Positions 1 through 8,786 of a stretch of DNA of 64,000 bases are shown here, in pieces. The first letter of the stretch is position 1, and each line of letters opens with the position of its first letter. The notes beneath the pieces are model-generated. The model searched no databases. It was not told the DNA's origin and saw only the letters and a program-made list of their open reading frames with translations. Both the position numbers and the translations under genes were made by a program. This DNA comes from Actinomycetota bacterium (lineage in GTDB: Bacteria > Actinomycetota > Actinomycetes > Nanopelagicales > Nanopelagicaceae), in assembly GCA_026392935.1 (NCBI GenBank), contig JAPLBE010000016.1, forward strand, positions 1 to 64,000. Reading direction: 5' to 3'.

Positions 1-1
1 T

Positions 2-1102
2 ACAACGTCCAAAAAATTGTTGGAAGTTCTTAATCTTTATCGTGAGAATACTGTGAGGAACACACGTTGGCGCTACTCCGATGAGATCGGAAGTCTTCGC
101 TCTAATCTAGCTGAAGTGCAAGCTGAGATGACTTTTATGCCTAATATAAGCAAATACGTCATAGAATCAGGAATTGTTATCGGGGCTTTGCTTTTAAGTG
201 CATTTCAATTCTCAACCCAAGATTCAGTTCATGCTGTAGCTTCGCTAGGAATTTTTATTGCAGCTGGCTCCCGACTCGCACCTGCACTTTTACGCATGCA
301 ACAAGGCGCTATACACATTAGAAATAGTGTAGGTGTGGCAGAACCCACATTAACGTTGCTAAGTGAGCTGGGTCCAACAGGGCAAATTACAAGAAAGACT
401 CCTGATTTTCTCTACAAGGATTTTGTTCCCGAAGTTAAACTCGAGAATATCTCTCTGCGGTATGAAAACCGATCCGAATTTGCTTTAAAAGATGTTTCAC
501 TGAATGTTGCACCGGGGGAGATTGTTGCAATTGTTGGCCCGTCAGGTTCTGGTAAGACCAGTCTAGTAGATGTCCTTCTGGGATCGATTTCACCAACGAT
601 TGGTAAAGTCTTAATCTCAAATAACGAGCCGGCGAGTGCGATTGCCGAGTGGCCGGGTTCCATCGCGTATGTTCCTCAAGATGTATATGTCATTGATGGG
701 ACAGTTAAGGAGAATTTAACGGTCGGAATGCCAGAAGATGATCAAACTTCTACAAGAGTGAACGCTGCAATTGAGATGGCGCAATTGAAAGAGGTCGTGG
801 ATGAACTTCCAGAAGGCCTGAACACCCAAGTCGGCGAGAATGGCGCAAACCTGAGTGGTGGCCAACGACAAAGAATTGGTATAGCTCGCGCTCTGTTTAC
901 TCAGCCAAAACTAATTGTGCTAGATGAGGCTACAAGTGCTCTGGATGCTGAAACCGAGGAAAAAATCTCAAGTTCAGTGCAATCTTTAAGAGCTACACAC
1001 ACATTGATAATCATCGCACACAGATTATCTACTGTTAGAAATGCCGATCTTGTAGTTTACCTAGATAACGGGCAAATCTTGGCTCAGGGATCTTTAATTT
1101 AA
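2..1102 (+). CDS. ABC transporter, fused permease/ATPase, C-terminal part (5' end outside window)
   Basis: The frame is open to the left edge of the window, so the TTG at 17 is not the true start and the protein is cut. What is visible is the end of an exporter membrane domain (hydrophobic stretches around nt 150-290) followed by a complete ATPase domain: Walker A GPSGSGKT near nt 535, signature LSGGQRQRIGIARAL near nt 851, Walker B LIVLDEA near nt 910, and an H-loop IIAHRLST. This is the layout of MsbA/PglK-type half-transporters that flip lipid-linked glycans or lipids. The genes that follow build a CDP-dideoxy sugar, so a glycan flippase role is likely but inferred; a drug or peptide exporter is not excluded. 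Confidence 0.88.
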   Translation, partial: TTSKKLLEVLNLYRENTVRNTRWRYSDEIGSLRSNLAEVQAEMTFMPNISKYVIESGIVIGALLLSAFQFSTQDSVHAVASLGIFIAAGSRLAPALLRMQQGAIHIRNSVGVAEPTLTLLSELGPTGQITRKTPDFLYKDFVPEVKLENISLRYENRSEFALKDVSLNVAPGEIVAIVGPSGSGKTSLVDVLLGSISPTIGKVLISNNEPASAIAEWPGSIAYVPQDVYVIDGTVKENLTVGMPEDDQTSTRVNAAIEMAQLKEVVDELPEGLNTQVGENGANLSGGQRQRIGIARALFTQPKLIVLDEATSALDAETEEKISSSVQSLRATHTLIIIAHRLSTVRNADLVVYLDNGQILAQGSLI

Positions 1103-1150
1103 TGGGCCTGTAAAGTACTATTTTGTACGAGAGAAGAGTCTGAGGTTACG

Positions 1151-2461
1151 ATGAAATCGAAGCGAGAGTCAATCCTTGATTTGACACACGATTTTGCAAA
1201 AGAAGCACTTCAACCTCAACCTTTTGTTCCTGGCGAAACTACCGTACCGGTTTCGGGAAAGGTGCTAACGCCAGAAGATTTTGTCTCCTTGGTTGATTCA
1301 TCACTAGACGGCTGGTTAACCGCTGGTAGATTTACAAAACAATTTGAACGTGAACTTGCGGATTTTGTAGGCACCCGAGATGCACTATTCGTGAATAGTG
1401 GGTCTAGTGCAAACCTGTGTGCACTTAGCGCAATAACTTCACCAAAACTAGGTGATCGAGCCCTGAAGCCAGGAGATGAAGTAGTTACTGTTGCAATGGG
1501 GTTTCCAACCACAGTAAACCCCATAATTCAGAACGGTCTCAGACCTGTTGTTGTCGACGTTGACCTAGATACCCTGGATGCAAATTCAGATTCTTTACGC
1601 GAGGCGATTTCACCTAAGACTAAAGCGATAATGATGGCGCACACTTTGGGAAATCCGTTTGATTTAGATACGGTGCAAGAACTCTGCAAGAATTACAATC
1701 TGTGGTTAATAGAGGATTCGTGCGATGCCCTTGGCTCCACTTACCGTGGTCAAAGAACTGGAAGCTTCGGTGATACAGCCACCGCAAGTTTCTATCCTGC
1801 CCACCACATAACTACAGGCGAAGGCGGTGCGGTATTTGTAAAGTCCCCGCTGGTTAAGAAACAAGTGGAGTCTTTTAGAGACTGGGGTCGTGATTGCTAC
1901 TGTGAAACAGGATGCGATAACACCTGTTTTAAGCGATTTGAATGGCAGCTCGGAGATTTGCCCGAAGGTTATGATCACAAATACATTTACAGCCACATTG
2001 GCTACAACTTAAAGGCGACCGATATGCAAGCCGCCCTTGGAATTTCCCAATTAGCGAAGCTTGAGCATTTCATTTCTAGACGTAGAGAAAATTTCGATTA
2101 CCTGAAGCAAAATTTGGAACTAATTGAGGGAATAAATATTGCAACGGCAACTCCGAATTCAGAGCCATCATGGTTTGGTTGCCCAATCACACTAGACCCA
2201 TCGCATCCTGTTAATCGTGAAGAGTTGCTTAGGTATCTCGAAAAGCGAAAAATTGGTACTCGCCTTCTTTTCGCGGGGAATATTTTGCGACAACCGGCTT
2301 ACAAGAATATTGATTTCAGAGTCGTGGGAGATCTGACAAATACAGATATCGTAATGAGGCGATCATTCTGGGTTGGGGTTTATCCAGGGTTAACCAAGCC
2401 GATGTTGGACTACGTTATCGAGTCCATCTCAGACTTTATATCAGGTAAGTCGAGGGAATAA
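1151..2461 (+). CDS. rfbH: RfbH-type CDP-4-keto-6-deoxy-glucose 3-dehydratase (E1)
   Basis: This is a DegT/DnrJ/EryC1-fold, PMP-dependent enzyme of 436 residues, the usual length for E1 of 3,6-dideoxyhexose synthesis. Two features separate it from ordinary sugar aminotransferases. The position of the PLP-binding lysine reads [11 protein letters not shown], with histidine instead of lysine, as in known RfbH/E1 enzymes. A cysteine cluster [11 protein letters not shown] (near nt 1897-1925) matches the [2Fe-2S] site of E1. It therefore should remove the C3 hydroxyl from CDP-4-keto-6-deoxyglucose with a reductase partner (E3), which is not in the window. It is followed one base later by the 4,6-dehydratase that makes its substrate. 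Confidence 0.9.
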   Translation: MKSKRESILDLTHDFAKEALQPQPFVPGETTVPVSGKVLTPEDFVSLVDSSLDGWLTAGRFTKQFERELADFVGTRDALFVNSGSSANLCALSAITSPKLGDRALKPGDEVVTVAMGFPTTVNPIIQNGLRPVVVDVDLDTLDANSDSLREAISPKTKAIMMAHTLGNPFDLDTVQELCKNYNLWLIEDSCDALGSTYRGQRTGSFGDTATASFYPAHHITTGEGGAVFVKSPLVKKQVESFRDWGRDCYCETGCDNTCFKRFEWQLGDLPEGYDHKYIYSHIGYNLKATDMQAALGISQLAKLEHFISRRRENFDYLKQNLELIEGINIATATPNSEPSWFGCPITLDPSHPVNREELLRYLEKRKIGTRLLFAGNILRQPAYKNIDFRVVGDLTNTDIVMRRSFWVGVYPGLTKPMLDYVIESISDFISGKSRE

Positions 2462-2462
2462 C

Positions 2463-3473
2463 GTGCGGTATCTGATAACAGGCCACACGGGATTTAAAGG
2501 TGCCTGGCTTGCAGCAATACTAAAATCCCAAGGACATCAAGTAGTTGGGATTGCCCTTCCAGCCCTCGAGAACTCACTCTATAAACGTGCAGAACTAGCT
2601 GACTTATTCGACGAAGAATTTTTCTTAGACATTCGCGACCGGAACAGCTTCAAAGGTGCAATGAAAAGTGCCCGGGCAGACGTTGCCTTCCACTTAGCTG
2701 CGCAACCACTGGTAAGAGAGTCGTACAAGACCCCCATAGAAACATATGAGACGAATGTGTTGGGAACCTTAAATTTCTTAGACGGAATCAAGTCTTCAGG
2801 AATTAACGCTTCGGTAGTAATCACAACAGACAAAGTTTACAAAAATAAGAATCTGCTTCGTGGGTATACAGAACTTGACGAACTAGGTGGGCATGATCCG
2901 TACAGTTCGTCAAAAGCTGCGGCCGATATCGCCACCCAATCATGGGTTGCCAGTTACGAATGCAAGAATATTTCGATTGCCCGTGCAGGAAATGTTATTG
3001 GTGGAGGCGACTGGGCAGCCGACCGTCTGATTCCCGATTTGGTAACTGCATTTGCTAGCGGATCAACCGCAAAGATCAGGTATCCGAATGCGATTCGGCC
3101 ATGGCAGCATGTTGCAGACTGTCTATCGGGATACCTTGCACTTAGTGATTTGATGCTTAATAAAGGTGTCAGTGGAGAATGGAACTTTGGACCAGCAATC
3201 GACACGGACACGATGGTCTCTAAAGTCGCAGAAATTGCAGCAAATGCTTGGGGCGGCGATGCTTCTTGGGAGCCTGCTGCCGACCTTCAATTACATGAGG
3301 CTGGATATTTGTTGCTCGATTCATCGAAGGCACGCCAGGAATTGAACTGGCAAGACAAACTAGGCTTCGAAGATTCAATTAAGTGGAGCGTTGATTTCTA
3401 CAAATCAGTTTTCAAAGGAGAATCCCCTCGAGATCTCTTGCTCGAGCAGGTAGATCGATTCCTAGCTCTTTAG
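2463..3473 (+). CDS. rfbG: CDP-glucose 4,6-dehydratase
   Basis: Extended short-chain dehydrogenase of 336 residues. The N-terminus MRYLITGHTGFKGAWL carries the NAD-binding GxTGFxG motif, and the catalytic Tyr-x3-Lys is in DPYSSSKAAAD. The RPWQHVADCLSGY segment is typical of RfbG. It converts CDP-glucose to CDP-4-keto-6-deoxyglucose, the substrate of the preceding gene. The start is GTG, one base after the rfbH stop, so the two are translationally close and surely co-transcribed. The glucose-1-phosphate cytidylyltransferase (RfbF) expected for the pathway is not in the window and may lie upstream. Confidence 0.93.
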   Translation: MRYLITGHTGFKGAWLAAILKSQGHQVVGIALPALENSLYKRAELADLFDEEFFLDIRDRNSFKGAMKSARADVAFHLAAQPLVRESYKTPIETYETNVLGTLNFLDGIKSSGINASVVITTDKVYKNKNLLRGYTELDELGGHDPYSSSKAAADIATQSWVASYECKNISIARAGNVIGGGDWAADRLIPDLVTAFASGSTAKIRYPNAIRPWQHVADCLSGYLALSDLMLNKGVSGEWNFGPAIDTDTMVSKVAEIAANAWGGDASWEPAADLQLHEAGYLLLDSSKARQELNWQDKLGFEDSIKWSVDFYKSVFKGESPRDLLLEQVDRFLAL

Positions 3474-3494
3474 CTCCTGGGTAAAATGTCCGTT

Positions 3495-3522
3495 TTGTAC
3501 CCTTCTCGCGACAAACTAGGAT
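3495..3522 (+). promoter_or_regulatory. Candidate promoter of the sigma-factor gene
   Basis: TTGTAC (3495-3500), a 16-base spacer and TAGGAT (3517-3522) form a plausible housekeeping promoter about 75 bases before the GTG at 3598. A bulged inverted repeat (about 3479-3504) overlaps the -35 box and could be the rfbG terminator or an operator. By eye only. Confidence 0.45.
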
Positions 3523-3597
3523 GGGATTCGTAGTAGTGGATAGAGGCAGCGACGGCTGGCTCGGCAAGACCAAACCGGTTAATGAAGGATCAAAAAA

Positions 3598-4941
3598 GTG
3601 GCACTTAGCGTATGGACAGTTGCTGAACTGGGGGCTTTTTACACTGAGCACCGTTCAGAGCTACTCGCGCATGCCAACCGCGTATTGAAGGATTCAGCTA
3701 AAGCAGAAGAAATCACTCAAGACTCTCTTATTAAGTTCATGCTCGCTGCCCCAGAGCTTGAATCAACAGAGCACGCACTCTCTTATCTGCACCGCACTAT
3801 CGAAAACCTCTGCATCGACTACTTCCGCATGGAAGGTCGCCGTCCAAACCTTGTAGTTATCGACGACGCCCAGGCTGAAGTTGAAGCTGCATGGCAGGTA
3901 AATGGCGATCACTCAGAAGTTCTTACTCAGGCAGAAGATGCAGCAATCATCCGCCAGGCACTTGCTCTACTTTCACCAGCAGAGCGCGCAGCACTTGTTA
4001 TGTGGGAGATGGAAGGTCGTTCAACTTCAGAGATCGCAGCAGAGCTTGGAATCAAGGAATCTGCAGTGCGCCACACTGTTTCTCGCGCACGTACTTCACT
4101 TCGGCGCGTACTTTCAGAATTGGTTATCGACGAAGAGCGTGGCCTAACCGCTCTCGACATGCTTTCAACTACCTATAAGAAGGCAGCGGAGCTTGCAGCC
4201 AAATCTTCGAAGGTAGCTCTCTCCTTACTATTGGTCGTTACAGCATTCCTTGGCTTTAACTCAATGACAGGTCGCGAAGGCGCGCTGCCAACCGTGACAA
4301 CACAGGAATCAACTGGTGTAACTGCAGAGGCTGGCTCAACACAGTCAGCGGAAGCAGCAACACCTGCACCATCTATCTCGATGCCAGCTAAGAAATCATC
4401 AACAATGGTTTCTGGTCTATATATCAAGAGCGCAAAGGCAACCTGGCCTGGCCTTGATTCAGAGGGCATCCCAACAGGTTTCACTGTCACAGGTGAGAAC
4501 GGTCCAGCTGGAAGCATCCGCGTAAACCGCAATGCCCCAGTTTCGACCGAAGAAGGAACGATTTTGGCCACCCAGGCCATCACATCTGGGGGTGGACCAA
4601 ACGTAGCGTTCGATCAGATCGTTACAGTCGATGGCAACGGCACAAAGTATGAGGTTGAGTACATTTCTCTCGGAATTAAGGGTGTTTGGGCGGTAGCGGA
4701 AGCTCGCGCCACGAGCGTCGATTTTGAGCGTATGTCCAATGGCCAGTACCTTATGACCGTTACAATTTCCCTAGTCTCAACCCCAACTTCAGAGTTGTCT
4801 ATTGCCGTGGGCAATCGCGGCTATGACATTGTTGGCGCACCTAAGACGATTACAACTCGTCTCTTGCTCAACGCGAGCAAGACCCAAATTTTGGCTCAGG
4901 CAATTTTAATTCCTGAGTCTGGCACTAAGGCAAAGGGCTGA
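3598..4941 (+). CDS. ECF-type sigma factor fused to a transmembrane segment and an exported C-terminal domain
   Basis: The first 180 residues are a sigma-70-family factor: region 2 (about residues 15-85, with HALSYLHRTIENLCIDYFR) and region 4 with a helix-turn-helix (about 122-178, LSPAERAALVMWEMEGRSTS and ESAVRHTVSRAR). Unlike ordinary ECF factors of about 200 residues, it continues through one hydrophobic segment (about 203-220, VALSLLLVVTAFLGF), an Ala/Ser/Thr-rich linker and a 170-residue domain I do not recognise. The topology implies a membrane-tethered sigma factor with its sensor on the outside. The GTG start has little SD. The next gene encodes a secreted S-layer-like protein, so that gene is a natural candidate target, but this is inference. 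Confidence 0.85.
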   Translation: MALSVWTVAELGAFYTEHRSELLAHANRVLKDSAKAEEITQDSLIKFMLAAPELESTEHALSYLHRTIENLCIDYFRMEGRRPNLVVIDDAQAEVEAAWQVNGDHSEVLTQAEDAAIIRQALALLSPAERAALVMWEMEGRSTSEIAAELGIKESAVRHTVSRARTSLRRVLSELVIDEERGLTALDMLSTTYKKAAELAAKSSKVALSLLLVVTAFLGFNSMTGREGALPTVTTQESTGVTAEAGSTQSAEAATPAPSISMPAKKSSTMVSGLYIKSAKATWPGLDSEGIPTGFTVTGENGPAGSIRVNRNAPVSTEEGTILATQAITSGGGPNVAFDQIVTVDGNGTKYEVEYISLGIKGVWAVAEARATSVDFERMSNGQYLMTVTISLVSTPTSELSIAVGNRGYDIVGAPKTITTRLLLNASKTQILAQAILIPESGTKAKG

Positions 4942-4945
4942 TCAC

Positions 4946-5101
4946 GTGAAACTTCAGCTAACAAATAAGTTTCTTCACCGCGTCCGGATACACGGTGGGG
5001 AATTTGATTCATCAGCACGTGCGATGAATCGAGCGGGATTGGGAAACCGGTTCCAAGCCGACCTGCGGAAATTCCGTGGATCGACTATCGAAAGGAAACA
5101 A
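4946..5101 (+). ncRNA. Structured 5' leader of the S-layer-like gene (candidate cis-regulatory RNA)
   Basis: The 160 bases before the S-layer-like start hold nested complementarity. A long-range stem pairs CACGG (4991-4995) and AATTT (5001-5005) with AAATT (5069-5073) and CCGTG (5074-5078). Inside are a perfect 8-bp hairpin (5006-5013 with 5023-5030) and a 6-bp hairpin (5039-5044 with 5051-5056). An upstream hairpin uses 4946-4953 and 4968-4978. The SD AAAGGA (5091-5096) follows directly. The multi-branched layout resembles a riboswitch or an mRNA-stabilising leader. Short segments recall the B12-box or c-di-AMP riboswitch cores, but the match is too weak to name a class. The frame is also open from 4946, but no signal peptide would result from that start. 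Confidence 0.5.
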
Positions 5102-6985
5102 ATGTCTACAAAGACAACTTTCAAGCGCGTAGCGCTTGTTGCTGTTGCAGCTTTGGGTCTTGGTGTTCTTGCGACTGTTCCTTCACAGGCAACAGTTCAG
5201 GCAGGTTCACTAACACTTTCAGCGGCTACATCAACGCAACTAACAAATGAAACCTCAACGGCTTCAGCTGCAGTTGCAACAGTAAGCTTCTTGAACACAA
5301 ATGCAGGAGATACAGTTACTGTAACTGCATACCTCATGTCTGCACCAGCAGGCAATACAGCAAGCCCAACAATGCAACTAACTGAAACAGCTTCAGCCAT
5401 TGTTGCTACTACAACTCCAATTGTGACACCTGTCGCAATTCCTGGCCAAAAAGATGGACTGGGACAAGTTGCTAATGTTTCAGGATCAGCAGCAAATTCA
5501 GCTGTTTCTGCAAAGTTCAGAGTCTACATGCAGAGCGCAACCGTTGCTGGAACGTACGTAGTTAAGCTAGTTCCAGCAGTTGCTGGTGGCGGCGGAGTTA
5601 TCGATACAACTGGTGTCACATTGACAATCACAGTATCAACTAACCCAGCTACAGATACAGTTGCATCTACTGCAACATCAATCCTCACAACTGCTGCTGA
5701 CACAACAACAGCTACAGACGCTGTTGTAACAGCAGTAAAGACAGCAAATACACTGGCAGCAGGCCGCGCAGCGAACATTCGCGTTAGTCTTCTAAATGCA
5801 GCTGGTGTAGCAACTGTCGGTGAGTCTTACACAGCTACTATCGCTGGTCCAGGACTTCTTGGTTCAGAAGCGCTTTCTAACGCACTTGCAGGAAATGCAA
5901 TTGGTCGTGCAATCACTGTTAAGGCAGGTCACATTGTGACTGTGTTCCCAGATGGAGCATCTGGTGTATCAACAATCACAATCTCATCCGCTGCAGGTAA
6001 AGTTCTTGCAACAGAGACTGTAACTTTCTACGGTGATGCAACAACAATCACTACCAAGGTACTGAAGTCAGTTGTTTCAGCAGCTAATGACCAGAATGCA
6101 ATTTTGGTTACACTTGCTGATGCAGCAGGAACTAACGTAACTAACGCAACTACTTTCTACGTAACTTCATCAGATACAACAAAGATCGCTGGAACATACC
6201 AGGCACGATCAAGCGTTGGATATGACTTGAAGAACAACGTAGGCGGAGTTGATCTAGGTGCTGGTTACCTAGTCAAGGTCGACGGTGTTGCAGCTGGTTC
6301 AGCTAACATCACAGTTGGAACTAAGTCATCAGCTACAGCTACAACTGGTATCAACGCAGCACCTGTTGCTATCCGTGTTGGTTCAGTAACACCAGCATCT
6401 GTATCTGTAACACTTGATAAGACTTCATACGCACCAGGCGAAAAGGCAACTCTTACAGTTGTCCTCAAGGACAAAGATGGACTTGAGCTCGCTGACGGTA
6501 CATACCTAAACATCTTCGCTACAGGCGGAATTGTTGCTGACTATTCAATGTCTGGTTCACTCTCAGATACAACAACAGCAACTTCAGTAGATGGTTTCTC
6601 TTCACAGAAGAAGGAATTCACTCTCTACATGCCAAACATCGAAGGTGACGTAACATTCACATGGAAGACAGGCTCAACAGCTTCAGGCACAAACGCTGGT
6701 CTAGCAACAGCTAACCAGGCAGTTGCTGGAAAGATTGTCGCTTCTGTTTCATCTGCTGGAACATCAGCAGCTATTGATGCAGCTAACGAGGCAACAGATG
6801 CAGCTAACGCAGCAACTGATGCAGCACTAGCAGCAGCAGATGCAGCAGATGCAGCAACAGCTGCAGCTGAAGATGCATCAGCAGCGGTAGCTACACTTGC
6901 TAAGTCTGTTAACACAGCACTTAACAACCTCAAGAAGCAGATCACAGCGTTGACTGCTCTTGTTAACAAGCTCCTCAAGCGATAA
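5102..6985 (+). CDS. Secreted S-layer-like surface protein with alanine-rich coiled-coil C-terminus
   Basis: I chose the ATG at 5102 because it has an SD (AAAGGA) and begins a clear Sec signal peptide: MSTKTTFKR, a hydrophobic core, then a cleavage site near SQATVQA. The 627-residue product is rich in Thr, Ser, Ala and Val with beta-rich repeats typical of Ig-like or S-layer domains. Residues about 555-605 form an alanine-rich helix with repeated DAANAATDAA-type units, ending in a basic leucine heptad tail (LTALVNKLLKR) that could be a coiled-coil anchor. Codon use is strongly biased towards a few codons, suggesting high expression. No catalytic motif is seen. The structural role is inferred from composition, leader, terminator and abundance signals. 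Confidence 0.8.
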   Translation: MSTKTTFKRVALVAVAALGLGVLATVPSQATVQAGSLTLSAATSTQLTNETSTASAAVATVSFLNTNAGDTVTVTAYLMSAPAGNTASPTMQLTETASAIVATTTPIVTPVAIPGQKDGLGQVANVSGSAANSAVSAKFRVYMQSATVAGTYVVKLVPAVAGGGGVIDTTGVTLTITVSTNPATDTVASTATSILTTAADTTTATDAVVTAVKTANTLAAGRAANIRVSLLNAAGVATVGESYTATIAGPGLLGSEALSNALAGNAIGRAITVKAGHIVTVFPDGASGVSTITISSAAGKVLATETVTFYGDATTITTKVLKSVVSAANDQNAILVTLADAAGTNVTNATTFYVTSSDTTKIAGTYQARSSVGYDLKNNVGGVDLGAGYLVKVDGVAAGSANITVGTKSSATATTGINAAPVAIRVGSVTPASVSVTLDKTSYAPGEKATLTVVLKDKDGLELADGTYLNIFATGGIVADYSMSGSLSDTTTATSVDGFSSQKKEFTLYMPNIEGDVTFTWKTGSTASGTNAGLATANQAVAGKIVASVSSAGTSAAIDAANEATDAANAATDAALAAADAADAATAAAEDASAAVATLAKSVNTALNNLKKQITALTALVNKLLKR

Positions 6986-7023
6986 TCGCCTAATACGCGA
7001 AAGTCTCTAGAAAAGCTCTAGAA

Positions 7024-7068
7024 CCGAAACCCGGTTCTCCTTCGGGAGAGCCGGGTTTCGGCCTTTCT
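7024..7068 (+). terminator. Strong rho-independent terminator after the S-layer-like gene
   Basis: A GC-rich stem of about 16 bp (7024-7061) around a CTTCGG-type loop is followed by CCTTTCT. It isolates the surface-protein transcript from the next gene. Confidence 0.88.
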
Positions 7069-7073
7069 ATAGT

Positions 7074-7079
7074 TAGGAT
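7074..7079 (+). promoter_or_regulatory. Candidate -10 box for a leaderless transcript
   Basis: TAGGAT lies exactly 6 bases before the ATG at 7086, just beyond the terminator, so transcription may start at the start codon. Confidence 0.4.
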
Positions 7080-7085
7080 TAGGTC

Positions 7086-8786
7086 ATGTTTAACAAGGCA
7101 GCAGAGAAGACTTCGGCGCTAGTTGTGCTCGTTGGAGCGCCGCTAACAACACTTTTCCTTACAACTGGAAGCGTCACCGATCCGGTAAACGCAACTAAGT
7201 TATTCGTTGCAGGCGGGTTTGGCTTTGCCCTCATTTCATTAATTCTTGGGTTTCAGGCGAAAGAGACGATTGCACACTTCAAGGCTTATGTAATTTTCTC
7301 AGGTCTCTTCCTTCTGGCTGCGCTTAACACAGTGATTTCAAGTGGGGCGCCTTTGACGCAGAACCTTTACGGCTCTTATGGCAGAAATACTGGATTTGTT
7401 GCCTACTTAGTACTTACCTTGGCAGCTCTTGGGGTACTCGGACTCAGAGATCGGAACAACTTTAAGAAACTGATCCTTGGTCTTCAATTTGCAGGTGTCG
7501 TAAATGTTCTTTATTGCGCTTGGGTGATTGCTTTTGGAGATTTTCTCTCTTGGAATAATCCATACGGAAACATTCTTGGATTATTTGGCAACCCTAACTT
7601 TATTTCTGCATTCCTTGGAATTTTCATCACAACCATTTTGGCATTTGCAGCCGACAGGAAGGCTTCATGGCGTTATCGCGGAATAGCAACTTTGGTTGGG
7701 CTTATTGCTTTTTATGAAGTTGTTAACTCTAATGCGATTCAGGGAATTGTGGTCACCGCAGGCGGAATCGTGATTGTTGGATTCTTCTTTGTTCGCTCAA
7801 ATATAAAGGCAGCAGCAGTCACTTACTTATACGTTTTATTGGCAGCTGGTGTTGGAATAGCGGCGATACTTGGTGCTTTGCAAAAGGGTCCGTTCTCATT
7901 TGTGTATAAAACTTCTGTCTCACTTCGAGGTGCATATTGGAATGCAGGGGCGAAGATGGGGCTAGATCATCCATTGACTGGCGTGGGCATGGATACTTAC
8001 GGTGATTGGTATCGCAGAGCAAGGTCTGAAAATGCAGCTACGGTTTTACCTGGGCCAAAAACAATTACAAACGCTTCCCACAATGTCGTTTTAGATTTCT
8101 TTGCATACGGTGGGTGGCCGCTTCTTGTCACATATTTAGGATTATTGGTTATCGCAGGAATTGCTGCAGTAAAGATAATTTTGCGTTCTCGCACCTATGA
8201 CCCAATTTTTGTTGCGATGTTTGCTGCGTGGGTTTGTTATTTAACACAGTCACTCATCAGTATTAATCAAATCGGTTTAGCAATTTGGGGTTGGCTATTA
8301 ACAGGCGCACTTGTTGCTTATGAATACGCAACGCGGGAACAGAATGAAGACGTTGCTGTCTCGGCGGGCGGTAAGAAGGGTGGTCGAAAAACTTCTAATT
8401 CAGGCGTAATTTCCCCGCAGCTAGTAGCAGGAATTGGAGTCCTAGTCGGTTCGCTAGTGGCTGTGCCGCCACTAAGCGCCGATATGAAGTGGCGTACAGC
8501 TCTTGATTCTAAAGATGCCAATAAAGTTTTAGCAGCTCTTGAGCCTAGCTATTTGAATCCAAATGATTCAATGCGATTTGCGCAAGCCGCTCAGTTATTT
8601 AATTCTAGCAATCTCAATGATCAGGCAAAAGAAGTAGCTCTTAAGGCAATCGAATTTAACCCTGATTATTTCGATGCATGGAAGATTCTTTACTACTTAC
8701 CTAGTTCAACAACTGAGGAAAAAGCGAAAGCCCTTGACAACATGAAGAGACTTGATCCACGTAATCCGGATGTCCTTGCGCAGTAG
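7086..8786 (+). CDS. O-antigen ligase/polymerase-like membrane protein with C-terminal TPR
   Basis: A 566-residue polytopic protein with roughly 10-12 hydrophobic segments. The conserved Wzy_C/O-antigen ligase loop is seen around residues 300-345, with GVGMDTYGDWYRR and ASHNVVLDFFAYGG, which fits PF04932 family members. After the last membrane segment (about residue 465) there is a soluble tail of two TPR-like helices. Such enzymes join lipid-linked glycan units into chains or attach them to acceptors at the outer face of the membrane. Its neighbours (nucleotide-sugar dehydrogenase, SDR epimerase, and the dideoxy-sugar genes upstream) support surface polysaccharide synthesis. Whether it is a ligase, polymerase or protein O-oligosaccharyltransferase cannot be decided here. 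Confidence 0.82.
   Translation: MFNKAAEKTSALVVLVGAPLTTLFLTTGSVTDPVNATKLFVAGGFGFALISLILGFQAKETIAHFKAYVIFSGLFLLAALNTVISSGAPLTQNLYGSYGRNTGFVAYLVLTLAALGVLGLRDRNNFKKLILGLQFAGVVNVLYCAWVIAFGDFLSWNNPYGNILGLFGNPNFISAFLGIFITTILAFAADRKASWRYRGIATLVGLIAFYEVVNSNAIQGIVVTAGGIVIVGFFFVRSNIKAAAVTYLYVLLAAGVGIAAILGALQKGPFSFVYKTSVSLRGAYWNAGAKMGLDHPLTGVGMDTYGDWYRRARSENAATVLPGPKTITNASHNVVLDFFAYGGWPLLVTYLGLLVIAGIAAVKIILRSRTYDPIFVAMFAAWVCYLTQSLISINQIGLAIWGWLLTGALVAYEYATREQNEDVAVSAGGKKGGRKTSNSGVISPQLVAGIGVLVGSLVAVPPLSADMKWRTALDSKDANKVLAALEPSYLNPNDSMRFAQAAQLFNSSNLNDQAKEVALKAIEFNPDYFDAWKILYYLPSSTTEEKAKALDNMKRLDPRNPDVLAQ

Noticed and set aside
4946-5101. N-terminal extension of the S-layer-like protein from GTG 4946
   Set aside because: The added residues are not a signal peptide and cover a structured leader, while ATG 5102 has an SD and a proper signal peptide.
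6625-6978. Long antisense frame opposite the alanine-rich tail of the S-layer-like gene
   Set aside because: Alanine codon runs (GCA/GCT) create open antisense frames; no start signal or recognisable protein.
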